The notes beneath the pieces were generated by a model. It was given only the letters and a program-made list of their open reading frames with translations. It made no database searches and was not told the DNA's origin. 43,621 nucleotides of DNA. Source: Nemertoderma westbladi. Taxonomy: Eukaryota; Xenacoelomorpha; Nemertodermatida; Nemertodermatidae. Every line of letters starts with the position of its first letter. Position 1 is the first letter of the stretch. The translations under genes were made by a program, and so were the position numbers. Below are positions 31,320 to 43,080 of this stretch, one piece after another. Where the stretch lies: positions 1 through 43,621 of the forward strand of contig JAUCBJ010008843.1 of NCBI GenBank assembly GCA_032718475.1, written 5' to 3'.

Positions 31320-32202
31320 CCCCTTTTGGTAGCGATACAGACAATTCTTCTGCTGATGGGTTTAGTCTCCCACAGTAGTCGCGCAACCGTCTATCACTGT
31401 CTGTCGCCCTAACTCATCCTTGGGTCCGCATAGCCTCCTGGGTCTATGGAGCCGTTGATATGTGAACATTTCCATCTTATCATCCCTACCCATGTCGATG
31501 TCCTCCTCTTCCCCATGACCTACTAAAGTTATGTTATATATACTTATTCACATTTATCCATCTAAAAATCAATCGGCCCACTAATTTAGTGGTCCTGCTG
31601 CAGCTTGGCAGGTCGTGGTTTAGTAGGTCATGTCTTCCCTCGGCATCGTCTCCCCAAACACTACTTGAGGTGGCGCCCCCGGTTGCTCGCCTGGCCGAAT
31701 CGTGTTCGCCGGGCGCCGGCTCCCACGTGCTCCCAGGCTCGCTTGCCGGGTGTGTCCCAGGAGGCTCTCGCCCCGCTGGCTGTCACGACTCTCCCGTCCA
31801 CCCAGTCCGTGTCCGCCCGGCCGATCCTCTCTATCGGCAGCATCTCTCCGAACTCGTCCTCCTCTACTTCATCTGCCACAAGCGGTTCCAACCGGCCCTT
31901 CCCGGCCTGGTACTCGCCCGTAACCCTCCACCCTCCACCTATGTTGACTGTATCGGTGCCTCTTCCATCCAATCCACCTCATCCCCTAGCCGAATCCCCT
32001 TATATCTGCCTCTCTACCTGCTGCCTCCCTCCCCTCTTTCCTAGCGACTTCCTCTAGTCAGTCAGTGGTGGTCCATGGTCAAAATTTTTGGTTGGGCCAG
32101 ACAGCCAGAGCGAAAACTTTATGAATACAGTGGACTCATTAATACTGTAATAAATAAATACACATCAGATTGGTGTTAAGGGGGGGGGGGGGGGGGGGGG
32201 GG
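31320..32202. other. GC-rich degenerate stretch and G23 run, copy B
   Basis: Counterpart of 740-1729 with a deletion of about 120 bp that removes the C19 tract. G23 lies at 32180-32202. No supported gene. Confidence 0.6.
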
Positions 32203-33280
32203 TGTGTTATTGTCGAAGAAATAAAAATGGTTTTATCTAAATTATAACATTAAGTTATAGTTCATATGGTATTTTCGTATTGCAAAAAAATATGATTGTA
32301 AGTATGAAGTAACCTATATGTTATTGAGATATTGTTTATTTGTTTGGTTAAAAGGCCCGCCACTGCAACCTGTTCCTTTCCGTTAATTAAGTAATCTAGT
32401 TTACTTTACTGTTTTGGTTAGAAAACACCACCACTGTAACCTGCTCCTTTTGCCACAGGTACGCATACTGTATGAATGATAACTGAACATTATTATCTAA
32501 ATTGAAATTCAGAACACTTGTTGCTTTAAATATAGGCCTAGTAAGTTTTGTTTTAAGTGTAAGTTCTAAGTTGGCCTTTAATCATACTGTCCTACATAGA
32601 ACGTAGACATGAACAGATGAAATTACATAACTCATTTTGTTTGAAGTTGATGTCATTTGTTCTTATACCTGTATATACAGATATAGGCCTACGTCTTAAT
32701 AAATTTCTAGGCCCTCAATTGTCAGGACGTACCAGTCGGCGGCACAGCCTTTCTTTTAGTAGGCCTTGCCTATTACCTAGCACCTACAGTCCTACACCTA
32801 GCTCATTAGGCCTATATTAAATCTTCATTCAGTTAATATCCATTGCTTCTCGAACCGGGAGGACCTGAACTCTTTAAGCGACAACAATCAGATAATGCAA
32901 CGGTTTACTTGTGAGTCGGGCAACACACTGCTAATTACCAAATCTATGTTCAGATGTTCGCGAACATCTGTTCGGAAAATAGTCCGTTTGTGCGGACGTT
33001 TCTCGAAGAATACCTGGACGCGAACTCGAGTTTTCTGGACTATTATGTCGTTAATAAATGTACGGCAGGTCATATTACCGAGTGGCTGCTGCGTTCACTC
33101 ACCTCTGGGTCTAACAACGCCGCCACCACCTCGGATTTGTCTTACAACACGACCCAATCACCGGCCACTGTCCCGACTACCGGGTACCACGAGACTAGTA
33201 TGCCACAGTGTCCATTGACGGCATCGGCGTCGACACCTACGTACCACCACAATTACAATCCTGCGACATCCGGGGGGGGG
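32203..33280 (+). repeat. 1.1-kb tandem unit 1, copy B
   Basis: Counterpart of 1730-2824, ending in a G9 run (33272-33280). Unit 2 follows from 33281 as the 5' flank of the intact gene. Confidence 0.88.
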
Positions 33281-33325
33281 TGTGTTATTGTCGAAGAAAT
33301 AAAAATGGTTTTATCTAAATTATAA
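32895..33325 (+). pseudogene. Truncated exon-1 copy, copy B
   Basis: Same 8-bp insertion and same internal re-entry ATG (32954) as in copy A. The 123-codon frame (32954-33325) differs from copy A by a single Ala-to-Thr change. It keeps the complete PDE-like motif and lacks fingers. Confidence 0.6.
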
Positions 33326-33973
33326 CATTAAGTTATAGTTCATATGGTATTTTCGTATTGCAAAAAAATATGATTGTAAGTATGAAGTAACCTATATGTT
33401 ATTGAGATATTGTTTATTTGTTTGGTTAAAAGGCCCGCCACTGCAACCTGTTCCTTTCCGTTAATTAAGTAATCTAGTTTTACTTTACTGTTTTGGTTAG
33501 AAAACACCACCACTGTAACCTGCTCCTTTTGCCACAGGTACGCATACTGTATGAATGATAACTGAACATTATTATCTAAATTGAAATTCAGAACACTTGT
33601 TGCTTTAAATATAGGCCTAGTAAGTTTTGTTTTAAGTGTAAGTTCTAAGTTGGCCTTTAATCATACTGTCCTACATAGAACGTAGACATGAACAGATGAA
33701 ATTACATAACTCATTTTGTTTGAAGTTTATGCCATTTGTTCTTATACCTGTATATACAGATATAGGCCTACGTCTTAATAAATTTCTAGGCCCTCAATTG
33801 TCAGGACGTACCAGTCGGCGGCACAGCCTTTCTTTTAGTAGGCCTTGCCTATTACCTAGCACCTACAGTCCTACACCTAGCTCATTAGGCCTATATTAAA
33901 TCTTCATTCAGTTAATATCCATTGCTTCTCGAACCGGGAGGACCTGAACTCTTCAACCGACAACAATCAGACA
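33281..33973 (+). repeat. Tandem unit 2: 5' flank of the intact gene, copy B
   Basis: Nearly identical to 2825-3517, including the two MITE-like cores. The promoter is expected here by position only. Confidence 0.7.
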
Positions 33974-36564
33974 ATGGAACGGTTTACTTGTGAGTCGGGC
34001 AACGCACTGCTAATTACCAAATCTATGTTCGCGAACATCTGTTCGGAAAATGGTCCGTTTGTGCGGACGTTTCTCGAAGAATACCTGGACGCGAACTCGA
34101 GTTTTCTGGACTATTATGTCGTTAATAAATGTACGGCAGGTCATATTACCGAGTGGCTGCTGCGTTCACTCTCCTCTGGGTATAACAACGCCGCCACCAC
34201 CTCGGATTTGTCTCACAACACGACCCAATCACCGGCCACTGTCCCGACTGCCGGGTACCACGAGACCAGTATGCCACAGTGTCCATTGACGGCATCGGCG
34301 TCGCCACCTACGTACCACCACAATTACAATCCTGTGACAGGAAAGCATCCGCAATCTCGATACTCGAATCAACCCTCGCCACCTACTGAACCCTCCTCTA
34401 TGCAGCCTGTGGTGAGGTTACAACATCTCAACCAGACAGACCTACCGGGAGAACAAAGACAAATGGATCCCAAACTGAGTTCGATAGACACCAAACCAAA
34501 CCTCATTGAATCTGAATCGAGTAATAATACAGCCAGTTCAACTTTATTATCTTATAACAACATATCGTATACCCCCGCAGTAACCGCAACCAACTCAAAC
34601 CATTATTCTACCCAACCTCTATCAGCAGACCAGTCAGATGTTCCGGTAATCCTACGCATTAAGACGGAAGACGAACTGGAATATAAACCCGACCTAAATG
34701 AGGTTGGTGATGGCTTGGGCCATTTATTCTCCCCTATAGATGTAGCATATGGAAATAGTACAGACACTAATGCTTCGACCACCCACTCAGCTCAGCAGAA
34801 TCTCCTCCCGGACTCTAACTCCCTGTCTCCCAACACCGCTCATGGTCCCCTAACAGACACTGACTCTTCACCAACCCTCGCTACTCAGTCTCTAGACGAC
34901 TTCAACTTAAACCTTCACAACACCTACAACCTCCTGTTGGCCTCTAAATCGACAGTTTCCAGTATCGGTGAGTTACTATTATTTGTATTATAAACATCGT
35001 CTAGTCCGAATTGCCCCCAAACTGGTCAGAGTAATTGTTTATTTATAGTGACATTTATGATAGTTCTGAATTTAGTTTTTGTTTTTTAGGGTTTTTATCT
35101 GGTTTAATTAAATTCAATCTAGCCTGAAGCCTTTCTTACCAAATAACAAATATAATATACGAAGCCTATTTCCCAAACTCGCCGAATTGCAAACAAAACT
35201 CCAGAATAGAGACATCCCCTTTTTAGCTTTGTCAGAGAAATAGCTGGACTCTATTATCCAGAGGAAGAAATACAAATACAAGGGAATTCATTCTGCGTCG
35301 CACAAGTTATTGCGATTACTCAGGAGTCCCGAATAGACGGGGCGACACGGTTATTATTTTTTGAAAAAAAAATCCACCCACAATTCTCTTATTCCAGACA
35401 CCCCGACTATTAAGTTTTTCTAAAAAAATTTAGTACATTTTTTATTATGAGTAAATAAACGTTTATTCTCATAATAATTGAGATTTGAAAGTGAAAGAAA
35501 ACAAAACCGAGTGCCGTAGATACTACTGTACCTGTACGCCTATACTGTATGTTAAGTAAGTAGGCCTAAATTTTCCACCCACCCCGTCTATTCGGGACTC
35601 CAGAGTACATATCTGAATCGTTGTCTTATAAATAGGTCCTAACTATTGCGTCTATCACTTAAAATATTCCGTTTTTCCGAGGCACTCCATAATCACATTA
35701 ATCAGTGCTGCAATATTTTCTAAGACCCCTTTACAGGTTATAATATTTCAGTCAGTATCAGTAATTAATGCTGCTTATTTTATATTTTATGTTTTTTAGT
35801 AATTAAAGTATCAAACCTCACACGTATTAATTTACAATGTCGAATCGAAAATCGTATTTATTTACATATATGAATTTAAAACTACAGTAATTAGCAAGTT
35901 CTATTGACTAATTATTGCATTAATTACTTCAATTATTCTCGTTTCCAATATTCTACATTTGTAATCTACTCCATTATTTTCTATAGGCGGCCAATCACAA
36001 CCATCCCCTGATGATTCAGACATGCTCACTTCCGACGATGACGTAACACCCGGAAGTATGAATAATCCCTTCGACCAACCTGGTCCCTCTGGGATTCAAC
36101 CCCAGGATATTGTGAAAAGGAGCCGCTCCAATGAGAAGCCGTTCAGCTGTGATACTTGTGATAAAGCATTCGCAAGGAACAGCCACTTAATTGACCACCA
36201 ACGGATTCACACCGGCGAACGTCCTTACCAATGCGGCATCTGTAACAAACGATTCTCTCACCTAGGCAACCTAACCAATCACAAGAGGACGCATTCCGGA
36301 GAGCGTCCGTTCGTGTGCGACACGTGCGGGAAGGGATTTACGGAGAGCGGCAGTTTAACGTCCCACAAAAGAATTCACACGAAAGATCGACCGTACGTGT
36401 GCGACACGTGTGGGAAGGGATTTACGCAGAGCAGCCATCTAAAAACTCACAAGAGATTACATACAGGTGAACGACCGTTTAGCTGCGATACATGCGGGAA
36501 ATGTTTCACCCAACGACATCAAGTAAAGCACCACAAATGTATCCACAGTGGGGAGACTCGGTAA
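33974..36564 (+). CDS. Two-exon PDE-motif/C2H2 zinc-finger protein, copy B (5 fingers)
   Basis: Exon 1 is 33974-34967 (ends before GTGAGT at 34968) and exon 2 is 35987-36564 (after ttttctatag), both phase 1, giving 523 codons. Exon 1 differs from copy A at few residues (two codons deleted, about six substitutions), and the PDE-like motif is unchanged. The array has five fingers with helix residues -1,2,3,6 of RSHD, HGNN, EGSS, QSHT and QHQH. Finger 2 joins the front of copy A finger 2 (YQCGICNKRFS) to the back of finger 3 (LGNLT...HSGERP), removing exactly 28 residues. The final finger keeps its last His (codon 36544-36546). As in copy A, the IKTE site and acidic patch are present. Inferred role: DNA-binding nuclear protein with a target differing from copy A. 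Confidence 0.85.
34968..35986 (+). other. Intron of copy B gene (1019 bp)
   Basis: GTGAGT...TATAG, in frame with the flanking exons. It carries the TA MITE but no LINE. About 240 bp (35608-35848) differ from the corresponding part of copy A. Confidence 0.85.
35319..35605. mobile_element. TA-flanked MITE, copy B
   Basis: Same position and ends as 4869-5223, 287 bp, flanked by TA at 35317-35318 and 35606-35607. The terminal repeats are nearly perfect here. Confidence 0.72.
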
Positions 36565-36707
36565 CTGTAATGTTTGTAAGAAACGTTTCTCAACTTCCAT
36601 GTATATTGGTAGACACTATTGCTCCCTGGTTGCAGTTTAAACTAGTAAACTATATATGACGTTAGTTGTAGATTGAACTGCTACGTGCGCCTTTTGTTAT
36701 AATGATT

Positions 36708-36713
36708 AATAAA
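36708..36713 (+). terminator. Polyadenylation signal AATAAA, copy B gene
   Basis: Counterpart of 7161-7166, 144 bp after the stop codon. Confidence 0.55.
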
Positions 36714-36797
36714 GGTTGTCTAGGGACTGGCCTAGCGGCCCGATAAGGAGCCGATATTGTATTTCATAAAAACTGTCAATTGGTTGCGGTTACCAAG

Positions 36798-37310
36798 TTA
36801 CAAATCTGAGTTTCTGGTTATAAATCTGTGTTTCTGGTTACAAATCTGAGATTCCTGTAACAATTTAGTGTTCTTGGTTACAAATCGAAGCACCTTGGTA
36901 CGAATCTGTTCTCACAATTATGATAATGATCAATGAAATGAAATGAAATTAGAGTACCTTGTTACAAATCTTAGTTTATGGTTGTGAATCTGAGTTTCTG
37001 GTTTCGAATCTGAGTTACCATTAATGAATCTGAGAACCTGGTTACGAATTGGAGTTCCCAGTTACGAATCTCGGTACCTGGTGACAAATCTGTGTTCCCA
37101 CATAAAATCAGTGTTTCGTTACCAAGATGAGCACCCAGTTCCCGGTTTTAAATCTGAGTTCCAGGTAATAAATTCAACTGCCCAGTTACAAATCTAAGTT
37201 GTCAGAAACAAACCAAAGAACCCAGTAACAAATGCCATGAGAATATCAAAATATCCAGTAACGAATTCAAGTACTCAATTACAAATCTGAGTGTCAGTTA
37301 CCTTTTTATC
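36798..37310 (+). repeat. Degenerate minisatellite, about 22-24 bp, copy B
   Basis: Variants of ggttacaaatctgag(t/a)ttcc, as in 8247-8640 but longer. It adjoins the 32-bp sequence that is the uninterrupted insertion site in this copy. Confidence 0.8.
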
Positions 37311-37772
37311 AGCCAGCACTACCCATACTAATACTGTAATTTGCACATGTTGAGCATTTATTTTATAAAAAAATTTGCAACATGATAGTAAACAAAGTTA
37401 ACAAACAATGAAAATATGTTCCTAATAATTATTTAATTAGTTAGGCCAACATATATCCTGTCTAAATCAAAATAATAATACCGAAATAAACCGTGATGCA
37501 TTTTACTCCACCGTCAATTAATTTAAACAATGAAAAGGAACAAGACAATCTTTTTTAATCTTCTTCTATAATATTTAACGTCCACATCCGCTGTACAACG
37601 AATAGGTCATTAAATTACTTTATTAGAATAAACCAAATTAAATATAAAGTTTAAAATTGAAAAAAAAATCATTCGACGGCATAAAATTAATGTTTCAACC
37701 AAAATCACGATTGTATAACATCCCGCATAGCAGCATAACATATTCTATTCAATCATAACATAATCAATAACT
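37311..37772. other. No gene seen
   Basis: AT-rich DNA after the minisatellite; nothing coding or repetitive recognised. Confidence 0.5.
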
Positions 37773-38095
37773 ATGGGGCGAGCCACGAAGTGAATGAACC
37801 TTACAGTTTAGAATGGACAAATTGACATTGTCCCTCTCTCTGCCTGGATCAAATTTCGATCGTCAATATCTCATTAACAGCTCGTGGAAATTTGTTGAAA
37901 TGCATTAGGTTTGTAGTGTGTAGTTAGTGTAACGGGATCAGGCATTTCGGGATTTCCACTCCCGGGATCCCGAATTTGGGAATCGGGATAATTTCGAACT
38001 AAATTTTAATTAATTAGATATATGAATATGAAACGGGTTTTGGGTAATGTAGGGATACCATCCAGCCCGGACTCATAACTACGTGGCTCGCCCCA
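37773..38095. mobile_element. Small MITE with GGGGCGAGCCACG termini
   Basis: TGGGGCGAGCCACGAAGTGA at 37773 is mirrored by acGTGGCTCGCCCCA ending at 38095. The ends are shared with the large inverted-repeat arms at 11341 and 17968. The interior is non-coding and contains a palindromic ggatttccactcccgggatcc region. No clear target duplication. Confidence 0.62.
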
Positions 38096-38571
38096 ATATG
38101 GGAGTCCTTGTGTATACACCAATATACTTTCAGTATCACGGGGCAGACAACAGTCAGACAGTTTGGGACACTGTAGGTTGTACGTTGTGTACTGTACCGC
38201 AGTACAGTGCCGCCTAGCTAACAGCAACACCGCTTACCGTTATAATAACAATTTACAAATACAATATGATTGCAGCCCGTTAGTTGTATTTTCCGACTCA
38301 TCATATTACCTCATGGCGCAGTGTGTAGGATACTGCTACTGAGTTCAGCAGTTGAACCGCGGGAAGTTTCCCCATCCACCGGTACCACGCGACCTAGCTT
38401 CTATGCTGCTACTACGAGTAAGCCTACTGCCTACTGCTACTACCGCACAGCACGATGTCCACACGTGGTCAAACACATCGCCTATACGATACTGGTACAC
38501 TTTCCGACAACGAGAAATCGGGAAGCACAGAACCCGCTATCCAGAGCGACCTGGAATAAGTCCGCCTCCAG
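38096..38571. other. No supported gene (possible gypsy leader)
   Basis: Sequence between the small MITE and the first Gag-like codons. Open frames here lack recognisable content. A 5' LTR of the gypsy element should lie here or beyond, but no matching repeat was found downstream at 43080-43621. Confidence 0.4.
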
Positions 38572-39643
38572 ATGAAGCAGCAGCGTGCGGAAGCTGCTCA
38601 ACGCGAGGCCGCTGCTGATGCCCGGGTAATGCAACTAACTCAGCTCCTTCTTTAATCAGCAGGACGCCGCATTGCAAAAACGGGCTGCTGTGGATGTGCA
38701 GATTACGCTGCTACTCGCTGCACTCCAGGTGGGTGGGCGTGGCCTATCCCGGTGGTACAGCTCCAGTGCCCCACGCCGAGGGACCGGTTTCCGTTCCGCA
38801 ATCACATTGCCGCGTTATCGACCTTCAAGGACTGGAGAAGATAGACGGCAACATCGAGTTTACCTCGTTCCATCGGTGGTGCCAGGCCTTGCGGGTGCAC
38901 GCGCACCCCGCCAGCAGGCATCAACCTTCCCACGCGACAAGCAGGTATACGCGCTTGTTTCTGCACTCGTCCGGGACATACAGCAGACTCTCACAGTCAC
39001 TCTTGCTGTCGACATCAACCACGCCGACACCACGACTGAGTTCATCCTCGACGCCTTATAGATGCACCTCTGGTCTAAGTGCCGCATTGCCATCGACGGA
39101 ATTAAATTTCATGACCGGAGGCAGGGCCCGAACGAATCGTTCGATTCGTTCTGGATTGCCCTCCAGGAACTCGCCGACGACGCTGAACTCTGCGTTCACT
39201 GCCGGAACCGGCAGATCGTGACCCAGATCCTCATTGGAATCCGGTCTTCCGAGACACGAACTGAGCTGCTGAAGGTCCTCCCCCAACCAACTCTCGAAGA
39301 CTGCGTTCGCATCTGCCAGTCTCTCGAGGCGAGCGAGCGCAATGACACGATCATCGGCCGTGGTAAGCTGATCGCCAAGGTGACATCTGCCTACAAACGC
39401 GGACGGGGCCCTATCCAGCAGCCATTCATATCGCGATCTTCCAGTGCTGCGGGTGCACCTGCTGTAGAAGGAAGCACCCTACGGGGAGAGCGAACCGACC
39501 AGCTAAGGACCCACAGTGCAAACAATTCGGCAGGGTCGGCCACTTCAAGGGGAGCTGCCGATCTGGGCCCGACCCCGGAGGTAAACCCAAGACTAAGGAG
39601 CCATCTGGGGTCAACACGATTACAGGAGGCGGAGCGACAATAA
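38572..39643 (+). pseudogene. Gypsy Gag region, frameshifted
   Basis: A start-like ATG at 38572 opens an Ala/Gln/Glu helix (MKQQRAEAAQREAAADARV) ending at TAA near 38656. Gag then continues in other frames to 39061, and a longer frame runs 39062-39643 (SFDSFWIALQELADDAELC, LPQPTLEDCVRICQSLEASE). Near 39500 the zinc knuckle lies in yet another frame, with spacing C-X2-F-X4-H-X4-C: the second Cys is replaced by Phe. Confidence 0.72.
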
Positions 39644-39699
39644 ACTCAATCAGCTTCGCGTGCGTTCTCCCCCGGATAACGGTCAACGTCTTTCGGCCT

Positions 39700-39860
39700 C
39701 AACAACGACGAGGTGCACGGAAAGATCCGCAACGTCCTCGCCGACAGTGGCGCGGCAGCCACCGTCCTGAGCCAGGACATTTACAGCCGGATGGGCGGCA
39801 GCACCCGGGATCTCATACAGCATCCCTCTGCGGTCACCTCCTACTCGAAATCGTGAGACT
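39700..39860 (+). pseudogene. Gypsy aspartic protease remnant
   Basis: The frame around 39727-39800 has the active-site block LADSGAAATVLSQDIYSRMG, with the DSG triad of retroviral-type proteases. It is short, and the downstream half is in a changed frame. Confidence 0.65.
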
Positions 39861-40016
39861 CTTTCCAGCCAGAGTCGACTATGGTGGACATTCGGCAACG
39901 ATGAACATCGGGATCTCGCCTAAAGTCGACGGGTTGATCCTCTCCTTCCAGGCAATCATCGACTTGAAACTCATCCGCCCCGACTTCCCTCAACCCATTG
40001 CCTCGGTAACGTAACA

Positions 40017-41407
40017 GTGGTGAAGGCATCAATGGCGCTCCCTCAGATCCGCACGAATCTGCTCCGCGAGATCGCCAATGTTTTCGACGACTCCAACAAA
40101 CCGCTCGGCATGACATTCCACGCCAACGGCGCACGACCGATCCCCTTCGCCTTGCGAGACGAGGTCCAGGCACAACTCTGCAAAATGGAACAGCACGGAG
40201 TAATCGAGCGGGTCACTGAACCCACGGACTGGGCCCACCCGCTCACTGTCGCACGCAACCCAACGGGAAACTCCGGGTTTGCGTGGACCTCCGCCACCTA
40301 AACAACCAAGTGAAGCGGCCATACTACCCCACCCCAAGCCCGCAGGTGGCAGTAACAGGGATTTCAACCACAGTGCAGATCTTCTCTGTGTTTGATGCGG
40401 CCTCCGGCTATTGGCAGGTCCCCCTTGAGTCGACATCCAAACTCCTCACCACATTTGTCACCCCATGGGGGCGTTCCAAATATATGGGGAGTGTGATGGG
40501 ACTCGTTTCAAGCGGGGACGAGTTCAATCGCCGTGGCGACGATGCGCTGCGAGGCCTTCCAGACATGGTAAAAGTCATCGATGATGTGTTGCTATACAGT
40601 GACAGCCTCGACAACCACATTGCCAGTGTCCGGAAGTTCCTCCAGCGCTCCCGCGAAGCCGGCATCTCACTCAACTCTGACAAGATCCAGTTCACCCAAT
40701 GCGAAGTCAAGTTCGTGGCTTATGTCATCGGGGCCGACGGAATCCGGGCAAACCCGGCCAAGGTAAGAGCCATCGCGGGTTTCCCTCGACCGACCAATAT
40801 CACCAACTTGCAGAGTTTTGTCGGGTTGGTCGAGCAACTCACCCCGTTTTCAATGGACATTTCCTCCACGATGCCCCCTCTCCGACCCCTCCTCCGGTCC
40901 CACAACACATACCATTGGAACTCAGACCACGAGGAGGCATTCTCAGCGACAAAACGCACCCTAGTCTCCCCACCCATCCTCGCTCCCTTCGAGCCGGAAC
41001 TCGATACGACGCTCGAGACTGATGCCTCCCGGAAGAATGGGTTGGGGTACACGCTCCTCCAGCGGCACGGAACCGACTGGAGGCTCATCGAGTGTGGCTC
41101 CCGTTTTATAACAGATACGGAGTCGCGCTACGCGATGGTGGAGCTCGAGTTGCTCGCCATCGCCTGGGCCACCCACAAATGCTGCCAATATACCTTGGGG
41201 GCCTCCCTCACTTCAAACTTGTGGTGGACCACCAGCCGCTGTTGTCGATCCTGGACCCCAGACTATCGACACCACAGACAACACGAGGATCCAGCGGTTG
41301 AAATTCAAACTGTCGTCATATGTATTTACAACCGTATGGAGGAAGGGGAAGGAACACCGCATCCTCAACACGTTGTCCCGATCCCCAGTGGACGACCCGA
41401 CCTCTGA
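40017..41407 (+). pseudogene. Gypsy reverse transcriptase and RNase H
   Basis: 40017-40301 carries the RT N-terminus ([20 protein letters not shown]), which continues in another frame at 40283-41407. Visible blocks are [22 protein letters not shown] (motif A), [15 protein letters not shown] (catalytic DD) and [19 protein letters not shown]. RNase H follows with [17 protein letters not shown] and [16 protein letters not shown]. The two-frame split, an altered block where motif B should be ([12 protein letters not shown]), and a frame change near 41210-41300 indicate loss of function. Confidence 0.85.
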
Positions 41408-42170
41408 TGATCTCGTCGATGACGGGGACATGGGCCACTATCTACACGCTGTGACGTCACAGGCGGCCGACATCATACTGGAGAACTCCGACTCGGCGGA
41501 AGACAACCCCAACCTCCTCCTCCGCACATTGGAAACGACGGCACGGAGTGACCCCGACTACATCACCCTCCTCGACACCATTCAGGCTGGGTTCCCGCCA
41601 CGAGTCCAACCCTACTGGTCCATCTGGGACGAACTCTCAGCCGACCACGACCTGGTGCTGTATGGACTGCGAATCGTGTTCCCGCGGGCTGCACAATGGG
41701 AAACACTGGCTCGCCTCCACGCCGCCCACCAGGGAGTCGAAAAGACTCGGCGGCATGCCCGCCAGACAGTCTACTGGCCCAGGCTAACTAACGACATCCG
41801 GACTATTGTCGCCTCATGCGAGCCGTGCATAACATGCCGGGCCAGCCTCGCCAAGAAGCCACTCCTACATGACTGGGGAGTCAAGCCTATCACATCCTCC
41901 CCAGTTTACCCACAGAATAACGGCCTTGCGGAGTCCACTGTCAAGGCGACTAAGGCATTACTAACTAAGACAGGGGGGAAACTGGACTCATCATTCTAGG
42001 AGGGACTCCTGGAACTTCGCAACTTCCCCCTCGCCCGCGGAAAGTCGCCGGCTGAGATCCTGTTCGGTCACCCGGTACACACTCGGGTGCCTACATACAA
42101 ATAGCCGGGCTTTCCTCGCCGACCACCAGACGACCCGCACGGAGCTCGACCAGGCAGTGCCCTCGCTCCT
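41298..42170 (+). pseudogene. Gypsy integrase with catalytic core deleted
   Basis: The frame 41298-41999 has the zinc domain (LHAAHQGVEKTRRHARQTVY, then CEPCITC). Directly after, near 41870, the sequence jumps to WGVKPITSSPVYPQNNGLAE, the end of the core, so about 90 residues with the first two catalytic Asp are gone. A further piece (SPAEILFGHPVHTRVPTY) ends at TAG near 42111. Confidence 0.78.
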
Positions 42171-42835
42171 AAAAATATATGTATATATTCCTTGTAGCCA
42201 AAACGTTTTTTTTTACAGAAAAAAATATATGCACATATATAGCAACTATACAAGTTTCCAAAACGCCTAACAAGAAAAAAATTAATATTGACGAAAAAAA
42301 TATTGGAACCTACTGTAAGTGACTACTACTAAAATGTAGTAGTCACTTAATACTGAAGACTGGAATTACGGGGAGATACACCATTTAGATCCAAAATATT
42401 TTGAAATTAGTTTTATGATCGAGTATAATGCACAATTAATTGGTGTTTCCCAATCTAAAACAAATATTTAATAGCTCTTTTATTTTTCACGTTATAACAA
42501 TTTCCAATTAGGTACAGTATTTTAATGCCTACAATGCCAAAATTGTAAATTAAGTGAAAATTTTTACTGAAATTATTAAAATGTTGATTGATTGATGTAC
42601 GGAGACAGGGGGGGGGGGGGGGGGGGGGACTGGACGCAAATTCCATATTGGCGAATTAATATCCCCCTCAATGTTAAAATTGCAATTTAGGGAAAGGAGC
42701 AGGTTACAGTGGCACGTTATTTTAACCAAAACAATAAGCCATATACAATAAAACAGGTTACAATTTTATTTTTGAGAGTTATCAGCTTTTATTAGCGACG
42801 AATTAACTGATATTGCGTCCAGTTCCTCCAGATAC
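42170..42835. mobile_element. Insertion in the gypsy integrase end, containing a MITE
   Basis: AT-rich DNA interrupting GC-rich pol. It contains a perfect 14-bp stem with a 6-base loop (42316-42349) and, from 42608, an ACTGGACGCAA-family MITE. Confidence 0.72.
42608..42823 (+). mobile_element. MITE, ACTGGACGCAA family, with G21 terminus
   Basis: G21 (42608-42628) then ACTGGACGCAA. The other end is TTGCGTCCAGT (42813-42823). The interior matches 15907-16145 closely (ggaaaggagcaggttacagt, ttttaaccaaaacaata). Because it lies within a gypsy copy, it postdates that copy. Confidence 0.78.
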
Positions 42836-42839
42836 AATC

Positions 42840-43080
42840 GTGGCGCTCGACCCCTGCCCCGCTTAGCGGTAAGGGCACCTGTGCGACGTTCAGAACCCCA
42901 CATCGAAACGTTGGGACCGCACCGGGGTCATTGCGGAATCAAATCCCAACCGGAAGTACAGCGTTCGGACGCCTTCCGGTCAGTGCCTCACCCGCAACCG
43001 CCGCCACCTCATCCAGGACGCGGCCACTGGCATCCACCTCGGCTACAGCGCCGCCACGCCCCGTCCAATGCCACAGAAGG
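42840..43080 (+). pseudogene. Gypsy integrase C-terminus after the insertion
   Basis: GC-rich. The frame near 42885-43000 reads VQNPTSKRWDRTG, NPNRKYSVRTPSG and LTRNRRHL, the usual end of gypsy pol. The upstream piece is in a different frame. Confidence 0.7.

Larger units (their letters stand above)
30580..37150 (+). repeat. Segmental duplication, copy B
   Basis: Colinear with 1-8640. It lacks the LINE in the intron, the 964-bp insertion and the satellite beyond the array; it has a different finger count and a shorter intron MITE. Upstream and exon-1 sequences are nearly identical to copy A. Confidence 0.93.
38572..43080 (+). mobile_element. Degenerate Ty3/gypsy retrotransposon, interrupted
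   Basis: GC-rich coding DNA in clear contrast to its surroundings, with domains in the order Gag, zinc knuckle, protease, RT, RNase H, integrase zinc domain, core remnant and C-terminus. Frames change many times and there are stops (for example 42111). A 0.66-kb insertion (about 42170-42835) splits the end. The C-terminus resumes at about 42840 with blocks like VQNPTSKRWDRTG, which are typical of this superfamily. Flanking LTRs were not recognised. Inactive. Confidence 0.88.
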
